Below, one piece after another: positions 12,479-17,011 of a DNA stretch of 23,779 nt (position 1 is the first letter of the stretch; every line of letters begins with the position of its first letter). Origin of the DNA: a virus; the IMG/VR virus record IMGVR_UViG_3300022929_000207, positions 1 to 23,779 of that record. One strand, 5' to 3'. The notes below the pieces were generated by a model. That model saw only the letters and a list, made by a program, of their open reading frames with translations. It had not been told where the DNA came from and ran no database searches. The position numbers and the translations under genes were made by a program.

Positions 12479-12517
12479 TCTTGCGCCTTGCGCGCTGGCC
12501 CTGCGCCCTGCGCCCTT
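12479..12517. repeat. TGCGCCY heptamer repeats, site 2
   Basis: Two blocks, TCTTGCGCCTTGCGCG and CCCTGCGCCCTGCGCCC, in the same orientation as sites 1 and 3. They occupy the stretch just upstream of the -35 of the DUF7227-like promoter. Confidence 0.75.
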
Positions 12518-12526
12518 TTGCAAGAC

Positions 12527-12558
12527 CGATCATTTTGTTAACGTCAACAAAATGATCG
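12527..12558. repeat. 32-bp near-palindrome, 13-bp perfect arms
   Basis: CGATCATTTTGTT (12527-12539), 6-nt centre AACGTC, then AACAAAATGATCG (12546-12558). It sits between the terminator of the 40-residue gene and the promoter region of the DUF7227-like gene. A/T-rich arms without a T-tract favour an operator for a dimeric repressor over a terminator. As RNA it would also form a stable hairpin. Confidence 0.7.
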
Positions 12559-12572
12559 CGTCACAACTGGAC

Positions 12573-12596
12573 AAAAAAGAGGGGCCTTGTGGCCCC
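12573..12596 (-). terminator. Intrinsic terminator of the 40-residue gene
   Basis: GGGGCC (12581-12586), 4-nt loop, GGCCCC (12591-12596). On the minus strand it is followed by TC and six T residues (12578-12573). The stem is nearly identical to that at 11712-11726, so the hairpin itself is a repeated module. Confidence 0.8.
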
Positions 12597-12599
12597 TGG

Positions 12600-12722
12600 T
12601 TATTCTTCCTCTTCTTCTTCATTAGGAAAAGACACGACAACGTGGCCGTATTCTTCGTGAGTGATTTCCCACTTGTGGGTCGGGCATGTGTCCAACCATT
12701 CAAAAAACTCTTCTCTCGTCAT
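12600..12722 (-). CDS. 40-residue acidic protein
   Basis: MTREEFFEWLDTCPTHKWEI, then THEEYGHVVVSFP and a run of six glutamates before the stop. The central helix and strand pattern with conserved-type aromatic residues looks like a genuine small phage protein. It lacks the leader shared by its neighbours. Instead AAGGAGG sits 26-32 bases upstream, separated from the ATG by a 19-nt hairpin plus seven bases. An ideal terminator follows directly. Confidence 0.65.
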   Translation of the reverse strand: MTREEFFEWLDTCPTHKWEITHEEYGHVVVSFPNEEEEEE

Positions 12723-12729
12723 GTAAAAT

Positions 12730-12755
12730 CGGGGGGCCAAGCCCCCCGCCTCCTT
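12730..12755 (-). promoter_or_regulatory. Shine-Dalgarno/hairpin/start arrangement before the 40-residue gene
   Basis: On the minus strand the previous stop TAA runs into GGAGG (AAGGAGG at 12755-12749), then at once a perfect hairpin with arms CGGGGGGC and GCCCCCCG (12748-12741 and 12737-12730, 3-nt loop), then seven bases (ATTTTAC) and the ATG at 12722. If the hairpin forms, SD and start are brought to about seven bases apart. It may also act as a weak terminator for the upstream gene. Confidence 0.55.
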
Positions 12756-12933
12756 AGTTGAGTTCGTATTCAATTGAACTGCGGATGTCTTCTAAGATTT
12801 GACGCCTTACCGTTTCCAACTTCTGGCGGATCTTGCTATCTTCTGGCAGTTCGCGGATCACTGTTCCGAGCTCGCCTAGATCGATGCGAACTTCTGCCTC
12901 TAGGTTCCGGTGTGAAGTGTAACCTTTTTTCAT
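12754..12933 (-). CDS. 59-residue helical hypothetical protein
   Basis: MKKGYTSHRNLEAEVRIDLG, then ELGTVIRELPEDSKIRQKLE and a final helix RRQILEDIRSSIEYELN. It is probably a small helix bundle, of unknown function. It carries the shared AGAAAGGAAAGACC leader and is served by a promoter about 44 bases upstream of the start. Its stop codon forms part of the SD of the next gene, so the two are likely translationally coupled. Confidence 0.7.
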   Translation of the reverse strand: MKKGYTSHRNLEAEVRIDLGELGTVIRELPEDSKIRQKLETVRRQILEDIRSSIEYELN

Positions 12934-12976
12934 GGTCTTTCCTTTCTGGTTAACTAGGCCTTATTGCCTATACCTG

Positions 12977-13005
12977 ACACTACCAAACCAGGAACAAGTG
13001 GTCAA
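12977..13005 (-). promoter_or_regulatory. Promoter of the 59-residue gene
   Basis: On the minus strand TTGACC (13005-13000) and TAGTGT (12982-12977) with a 17-base gap. The -35 matches five of six consensus bases; the -10 is moderate. TGCGCCY site 3 lies about 40 bases upstream of the -35. Confidence 0.55.
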
Positions 13006-13046
13006 CAATTAATTGACACTTGGCAATGGTTGCCAGGTGGCAACGA

Positions 13047-13079
13047 TCTTGCGCCTTGCGCCTTGCGGCCTGCGCCTTG
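13047..13079. repeat. TGCGCCY heptamer repeats, site 3
   Basis: Four units of the type TTGCGCC, TTGCGCC, TTGCGGCC and CTGCGCC, again beginning TCTTGCGCC and in the same orientation as sites 1 and 2. It is upstream of the promoter of the 59-residue gene and downstream of the hairpin at 13089. Confidence 0.75.
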
Positions 13080-13088
13080 AACGCCAAA

Positions 13089-13114
13089 GGCCCAGGCGCT
13101 TGCGCACCTGGGCC
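13089..13114 (-). terminator. GC-rich hairpin after the 23-residue gene
   Basis: GGCCCAGG (13089-13096) and CCTGGGCC (13107-13114) with inner CGC/GCG pairing. On the minus strand only TTT follows, so it is a weak terminator or 3'-end stabiliser. It lies 44 bases past the stop of the micro-ORF. Confidence 0.5.
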
Positions 13115-13157
13115 CGAAGGAAAGACAGCCCATTATCCCAAGGGCCAGGGGATTAGT

Positions 13158-13229
13158 TTAACGCTCGATGATCCATGCACCGATGCAGGCGATGATGATA
13201 AATCCGCACAAGAATATTAGAATAGCCAT
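13158..13229 (-). CDS. 23-residue single-pass membrane micropeptide (putative)
   Basis: MAILIFLCGFIIIACIGAWI and then IER: one hydrophobic span with a short positively charged end. It starts on a TGATG overlap with the upstream gene, with GGAGGAAGAG just before. Such peptides occur in phages as holin-like or superinfection factors, but the short length makes even coding status uncertain. Confidence 0.45.
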   Translation of the reverse strand: MAILIFLCGFIIIACIGAWIIER

Positions 13230-13372
13230 CACTCTTCCTCCAGTTTTTTGATCAGTTGTCTGACCGCCCAGGTTACAGATAGCGCACCGCCAATCTCGGC
13301 ATGCAGCCAAGGATCGCTTTCGCAATCTTTCATTAATGCTTTTAGCTCAGTCATAAATTCTTTGTGTGTCAT
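13229..13372 (-). CDS. 47-residue hypothetical protein
   Basis: MTHKEFMTELKALMKDCESD, then PWLHAEIGGALSVTWAVRQLIKKLEEE: two amphipathic helices around a short loop, of unknown function. It has the shared TAGAAAGGAAAGACC leader at the start. The terminator-like hairpin of the upstream gene ends a few bases before that leader. It is coupled to the micropeptide by TGATG. Confidence 0.65.
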   Translation of the reverse strand: MTHKEFMTELKALMKDCESDPWLHAEIGGALSVTWAVRQLIKKLEEE

Positions 13373-13390
13373 GGTCTTTCCTTTCTAATG

Positions 13391-13434
13391 AAAAGCCCAG
13401 GCGCGTAGACTTCCATCTATCGCAGCGCCTGGGC
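13391..13434 (-). terminator. Long-stem terminator of the 88-residue gene
   Basis: Perfect 10-bp arms GCCCAGGCGC (13395-13404) and GCGCCTGGGC (13425-13434), with inner TAGA/TCTA pairing. TTTT follows directly on the minus strand (13394-13391), and the shared leader of the next gene begins a few bases later. Confidence 0.7.
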
Positions 13435-13442
13435 GGGGGTAG

Positions 13443-13709
13443 TTATACGCTGTATTCGTCGCGCCATTCAGGTTCGGCATCTACAAGGATCCCGTTCTGA
13501 GTGACTTCGGCAGCGTAACCATCGCCAAGCTCATCAGTCACCCATGGCGATGATGTAGCCATGTACCACCGAGCATATGGATCTTTACGCTCGGCGTCAG
13601 AATGCTTGTAGGTTTTCAATACTTTCCAGATCCAGCCAGTGCGCGGATCAGTGTATACCGCGTATGGGTTATCAGCTTTACGTGTTTTTCCGAATGATGT
13701 TCTAGGCAT
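13443..13709 (-). CDS. Conserved-looking small phage protein (88 residues)
   Basis: MPRTSFGKTRKADNPYAVYT, then DPRTGWIWKVLKTYKHSDAE, DPYARWYMATSSPWVTDELG and a C-terminal ILVDAEPEW. The DPYARW(F/Y) block and the preceding VLKTYK are, as I recall them, typical of an uncharacterised family in alphaproteobacterial phages. The beta-rich pattern suggests a compact single domain. The leader before the ATG is TAGAAAGGAAAGAAC, shared with the neighbours. The C-terminus falls just before a long-stem terminator. Confidence 0.78.
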   Translation of the reverse strand: MPRTSFGKTRKADNPYAVYTDPRTGWIWKVLKTYKHSDAERKDPYARWYMATSSPWVTDELGDGYAAEVTQNGILVDAEPEWRDEYSV

Positions 13710-13741
13710 GTTCTTTCCTTTCTAATTGAACAAATAAATTA

Positions 13742-13763
13742 TGCCCCACTTTAAAGCGGGGCA
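13742..13763 (-). terminator. Hairpin after the 60-residue gene
   Basis: TGCCCC (13742-13747) and GGGGCA (13758-13763) with inner CTT/AAG. One inner pair is G-U as minus-strand RNA but an A-C mismatch as plus-strand RNA, which supports minus-strand transcription. The tail is AT-rich (TAATTTATTT), moderate as a terminator. Confidence 0.6.
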
Positions 13764-13771
13764 CAAGTCTT

Positions 13772-13954
13772 TTATTTCTTAGTCAGGTGATAATTCGCCA
13801 CAATGTAATTGTACATCAGCATTGCGCAAGTCTGGGCGATCACCGCTTCGGGCCCGTTAAACTTTTCAAGATATTCTCTCAACGCTTTCATGCTTTCAGG
13901 TGTTGAGAACATATCGTTTGTTTCAAAGTCTTCAAAGTGTTGTTTCTTTCCCAT
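13772..13954 (-). CDS. 60-residue helical hypothetical protein
   Basis: MGKKQHFEDFETNDMFSTPE, then a helix SMKALREYLEKFNGPEAV and AQTCAMLMYNYIVANYHLTK. The second helix is hydrophobic enough to form a dimer interface but short for a membrane span. No motif is recognised. The TAGAAAGGAAAGACA leader precedes the ATG. Confidence 0.7.
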   Translation of the reverse strand: MGKKQHFEDFETNDMFSTPESMKALREYLEKFNGPEAVIAQTCAMLMYNYIVANYHLTKK

Positions 13955-13979
13955 TGTCTTTCCTTTCTAGTTTATGGGC

Positions 13980-13995
13980 GGGGGCCTAAGCCCCC
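13980..13995 (-). other. GC hairpin after the 49-residue gene
   Basis: GGGGGC and GCCCCC with a 4-nt loop (CTAA on plus, TTAG on minus), seven bases past the stop. No T-tract follows, so it is more likely an mRNA structure between cassettes than a terminator. Confidence 0.5.
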
Positions 13996-14001
13996 TATTA
14001 A

Positions 14002-14151
14002 TTACTTACCTTTTGTCTTTACACTGTTCAGGTATTCATTACATAGGCGCTGGATTGCCTGCTCTTTTGTCACTTCGAAGTGGAGCTCATCGCTCATCGC
14101 TTCGGCTACAAGATCCAGCGGGGTTGGTTCCTTTTTCATTAAACGTTTCAT
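14002..14151 (-). CDS. 49-residue hypothetical protein
   Basis: MKRLMKKEPTPLDLVAEAMS, then DELHFEVTKEQAIQRLCNEY and a basic tail LNSVKTKGK. It is predicted helical; the 'VTKEQAIQRLCNEY' segment could be half of a small HTH, but this is not sufficient for a call. It carries the TAGAAAGGAAAGAAC leader. Confidence 0.68.
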   Translation of the reverse strand: MKRLMKKEPTPLDLVAEAMSDELHFEVTKEQAIQRLCNEYLNSVKTKGK

Positions 14152-14209
14152 GTTCTTTCCTTTCTAGTTTGACCAGTCTCATCAGCACCGCTTTGGTCAG
14201 TTTCGGTGG

Positions 14210-14229
14210 ACGGGGGCCGAAGCCCCCGT
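14210..14229 (-). other. GC hairpin with TTCG loop after the 78-residue gene
   Basis: ACGGGGGC (14210-14217) and GCCCCCGT (14222-14229), 8-bp perfect arms. On the minus strand the loop is TTCG, an exceptionally stable tetraloop. There is no T-tract. It is almost the same module as the hairpin at 13980. Confidence 0.55.
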
Positions 14230-14236
14230 TTCGACA

Positions 14237-14473
14237 TTAGATCCAAGTGAAGCGTTTCTGGATATGTTCCTTGCGGATATGTTCCTTGATGGTCACTTCT
14301 TTGAATTGTGCGAAGCCTTCCTCTACTGCTAATTCGCGACGGGCTTGCTTTAGGATCTTGAGCTCTTTCTCGATACGGTCGATCATTTCGAGCTCGGCGG
14401 TAAGATCCGCTTTGAAGTCATCGCCTTCGCTTTGGCTTTCGATAATTGAGCGGATCATAAGATTGTTGAACAT
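14237..14473 (-). CDS. 78-residue coiled-coil hypothetical protein
   Basis: MFNNLMIRSIIESQSEGDDF, then a long helix (AELEMIDRIEKELKILKQAR, about 26-46) and a basic C-terminus KEHIRKEHIQKRFTWI. It is the first gene of the leftward cassette array. The ATG at 14473 has the shared CAGAAAGGAAAGAC leader; an earlier in-frame ATG would overlap the promoter and its palindrome and is rejected. The long helix suggests oligomerisation. Confidence 0.72.
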   Translation of the reverse strand: MFNNLMIRSIIESQSEGDDFKADLTAELEMIDRIEKELKILKQARRELAVEEGFAQFKEVTIKEHIRKEHIQKRFTWI

Positions 14474-14507
14474 TGTCTTTCCTTTCTGGTTAAACTGTAG
14501 CAACTCG

Positions 14508-14547
14508 CTACATCTATAGATGTAGGGCATGTAATCCATAAAGTCAA
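14508..14547 (-). promoter_or_regulatory. Promoter of the leftward cassette array with 18-bp palindrome
   Basis: On the minus strand TTGACT (14547-14542) is followed after 17 bases by TACATC (14524-14519). That -10 falls inside the perfect palindrome CTACATCTATAGATGTAG (14508-14525). A further hairpin, TGTAGC and GCTACA (14496-14512), lies in the leader. The arrangement suggests a repressor binding over the -10 and start region. Confidence 0.6.
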
Positions 14548-14840
14548 CAGGTAAAATACAATTAATTACAATTTTTTACAATTATTTTCCAGATAATCCC
14601 CCCAGATCTATGCCGCAATGCAGCACGATTGGGGGGTTACTCCGCCGCACCGCAGCGACCCGCAGCGCGACCCGCGACCCCCGCACCCCCCGTTTCGGGG
14701 GGTATAGCTGCTGTATGCGTGTTATATACATGGTTTCATAAATTCATTCGGGGGTAATTCCATTGCACTTGTATGTAGACCACAAGCCCAGAAAAAATCG
14801 CCACTATATTTTCATTTGGGGTTGGTATAGACTAGGGCCC
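14548..14840. other. Intergenic region between the cassette array and the late operon
   Basis: The left part is AT-rich with ACAATTAATTACAATT- type words and could be an UP element for the leftward promoter. The right part is very GC-rich: CCCCCCA (14598-14604) pairs with TGGGGGG (14630-14636), then CGACCC words repeat, then ACCCCCCG (14685-14692) pairs with CGGGGGGT (14696-14703). No T-tract follows on either strand. A late promoter for the rightward operon should be here or just after, but I cannot identify a convincing one. An in-frame extension of the GNAT gene to 14763 has no ribosome-binding site. Confidence 0.45.
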
Positions 14841-15290
14841 ATGACCGAGTACCGAGAAGCGCGGCCCGAGGATCTTGGGGCTATATTGGAGTTGTGTTGG
14901 GAGATGCACTCTGAGACGGATTATAGTAAGTTTGAGTTGGATCGGGGTCGTGCGGCGGAGTTTGTGGGTCGTATGATGGAGAGTGGTTATGCTGGTATTG
15001 CGGTTGAGGGTGATGAGGTTGTTGGTGTTTTGTTGGGTGGGGTGATGCCTTTTTGGTTTTCTGAGCAGTTACAGGGTTGTGAGTTGTTGTTTTACGTTCG
15101 GGAATCTTCGCGAGGTGGATTTGTTGGCAAACGTATGGTAGAAGGGTTTAAGGCTTGGTGTGAGTTGAGGGGTGCGGTACGCACTGTTTTGGCGCTATCG
15201 AGTGGAGGCGACATAGATCGGAAGGGTAGATTTTTGGAGCGGATTGGTTTTGAGCCTATTGGTGGCTTATATGCGAGGGATTTGGTTTAA
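14841..15290 (+). CDS. GNAT-family N-acetyltransferase
   Basis: A 149-residue protein starting MTEYREARPEDLGAILELCW, the usual first strand and helix of GNAT enzymes. The middle includes GIAVEGDEVVGVLLGGVMPF (strands 2-4), LLFYVRESSRGGFVGKRMVEG (the acetyl-CoA pyrophosphate loop, RxxxGxG-like with a shifted glycine) and a closing strand LALSSGGDIDRKGRFLERIGF followed by ARDLV. It probably transfers an acyl group to an amine, of host or virion. The ATG at 14841 has no strong SD. TAATG overlap with the next gene makes it the first cistron of the late operon. Phage GNATs have been seen next to structural genes, but the substrate here is unknown. Confidence 0.82.
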   Translation: MTEYREARPEDLGAILELCWEMHSETDYSKFELDRGRAAEFVGRMMESGYAGIAVEGDEVVGVLLGGVMPFWFSEQLQGCELLFYVRESSRGGFVGKRMVEGFKAWCELRGAVRTVLALSSGGDIDRKGRFLERIGFEPIGGLYARDLV

Positions 15291-17011
15291 TGGGTTTACC
15301 TGGATTTATTATAGGCTCGCTCATCATTGGTAGCAGCGGCGGCGGTGGTGGTGGAGACACTGCTCCTACAGTACCGACGCCAGATGATTTTGCGACATGG
15401 AGTGCGGCGAACAAGCCTGACGCGGATTTTAATGACCAGTTTAGTAGTTATGTAAATTATTTAAACGAGGATCAATTTGGTTTAACGGCTGACGAGCGTG
15501 GTGCGTATATACCAGAGCATGTTGTTTCTGATTACACGAACAAGATTCATGCTACTGAAGCGGACATGAAGAACGATGATCGTTCGTTTTATGACCAGCG
15601 TATTAATGAGGGAGTGACGGATTTTGACAGTTGGTTGTCTGGTCAGAGTGATGATTTAAAGAACGCGGGTTACGGGGCTCAACATCAGGCGTACAAGAAC
15701 CAGACGACGGCGATTTTGAATCAGCGTCCTGATTGGATGGGTGAGGATGATTCTTCGTATACGACGTTTGATAATTATGATCCAGGTTTGTTTGTTGCTG
15801 GTGAGGATTATGGGAATTTTGCTGGGTCGTATCGGACGCGTGACGAGGCGGACAGTGCGTTTAGGAATTACTATGCGGAGCAGATAGGGAATTTTGGTTA
15901 CGGTAATTTGATTACCGACGATATGGACAACGCGGGTTATGTGGATGCGTATAACGAGGCGAAGTCGCGGGATGAATTTGGTAATTTGATCGGGGGCCTT
16001 GGTTATGGGTCTTTGGTTGATCCGAGTTTGACGTCTGGTCAATTATCTACGTTGTGGGACGAGGTACAGGAGCGTGATCGGTACAAGGGCCTATTGGACG
16101 AGATGGGTTATGAGTACGACGCGACGGATGACGCGACGAGTTTGGGTTATTTGTATAATCAGGCGGAAGCGATTGAGGACACGAAGGCCAAGTTGAAGGC
16201 TGCGGAGGATGCGTATAGCACTTTGGAGGGGACGTACACGTCTACTGTTGGTGCGATGGACAACTTGCAGGGCGAGTTTGACGAGTTGTTCGGGAGCTAC
16301 GGTTCGTTGACCACGGACTATGGGGATTTGCAGGGTACATATGACACGTTGTACGGTCAGTACGGGGATTTAGAGAAGACGTTTGGGGAAACGAAGGAGG
16401 CGTTGGGGGAGAAGGCTGGGGAGTATGACACGCTTAGTGGGTTGTACGACACGCTTACGTCCAACTACGGCACTTTGACCACGGATTACAACACGGCTAT
16501 TGGGGATTTGGGTACGTTACAGACGACCTATGGGAATTTATCCTCGGACTACGACACGTTGAGCGGAGAGTTTGATGCGTTGACGGGTACGCAGGCTCGG
16601 ACGCAGGCGGATTTGGATGCGTCTTTGGCGGATGCACAGGGTCTTCGTAGGCAGAAGCGGATGGGTCAGGCGGTTAATTTCTTGACGGAGAGTGCGGCGG
16701 ACAAGCAGGCCAAGATTGATTCTGGTTTGGCGTCGTTACAGACGCAGACACCTGCATTGTCGGAGTATACGCAGGCGGCGACGGCTATGGGTCAGACGGC
16801 CTTGGATCCGACGTCTTATTCGTTGCAGCCATTGCAGTTTGAGACGGCGTTTTCGCCTGACATATTCCAGCCTTCGTATGGGGGCCAGCAGAACTTTGGG
16901 TTACAGCCCATGGGATTGAACGTGGGTCAGTCGTTTAATCCGTATTTTGATGCAATCAATACTCAGTACGGTGTGGATCTTGGACTTCCCGCACTTGGAG
17001 GAGACAAATAA
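15290..17011 (+). CDS. Large protein with an 18-heptad tyrosine/leucine coiled coil, probable virion protein
   Basis: A 573-residue acidic protein. Residues 1-30 contain FIIGSLIIGSS and a glycine run. Residues 30-300 are Asp/Tyr/Gly-rich with repeated segments such as YGNLITDDMDNAGYVDAYNE and YGSLVDPSLTSGQLSTLWDE. Residues 309-434 are an unbroken series of 18 seven-residue units, mostly YxxLxxx or FxxLxxx (for example YGSLTTD, YGDLQGT, YDTLYGQ, YDTLSGL). The C-terminus (about 440-573) is Gln/Ala-rich. No enzymatic motif is seen. It sits between GNAT and another probable structural protein just before terL. A fibre, tape-like or internal virion protein is the best guess. Third codon positions are rich in G and T. 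Confidence 0.75.
   Translation: MGLPGFIIGSLIIGSSGGGGGGDTAPTVPTPDDFATWSAANKPDADFNDQFSSYVNYLNEDQFGLTADERGAYIPEHVVSDYTNKIHATEADMKNDDRSFYDQRINEGVTDFDSWLSGQSDDLKNAGYGAQHQAYKNQTTAILNQRPDWMGEDDSSYTTFDNYDPGLFVAGEDYGNFAGSYRTRDEADSAFRNYYAEQIGNFGYGNLITDDMDNAGYVDAYNEAKSRDEFGNLIGGLGYGSLVDPSLTSGQLSTLWDEVQERDRYKGLLDEMGYEYDATDDATSLGYLYNQAEAIEDTKAKLKAAEDAYSTLEGTYTSTVGAMDNLQGEFDELFGSYGSLTTDYGDLQGTYDTLYGQYGDLEKTFGETKEALGEKAGEYDTLSGLYDTLTSNYGTLTTDYNTAIGDLGTLQTTYGNLSSDYDTLSGEFDALTGTQARTQADLDASLADAQGLRRQKRMGQAVNFLTESAADKQAKIDSGLASLQTQTPALSEYTQAATAMGQTALDPTSYSLQPLQFETAFSPDIFQPSYGGQQNFGLQPMGLNVGQSFNPYFDAINTQYGVDLGLPALGGDK

Noticed and set aside
13115-13131. A plus-strand copy of the GAAGGAAAGACA leader text
   Set aside because: It resembles the shared leader but no ATG or ORF follows at a usable distance; treated as coincidence or remnant.
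13020-13220. A 66-codon plus-strand ORF
   Set aside because: Composed largely of TGCGCCY repeat and hairpin sequence, antisense to two small leftward genes with better signals.
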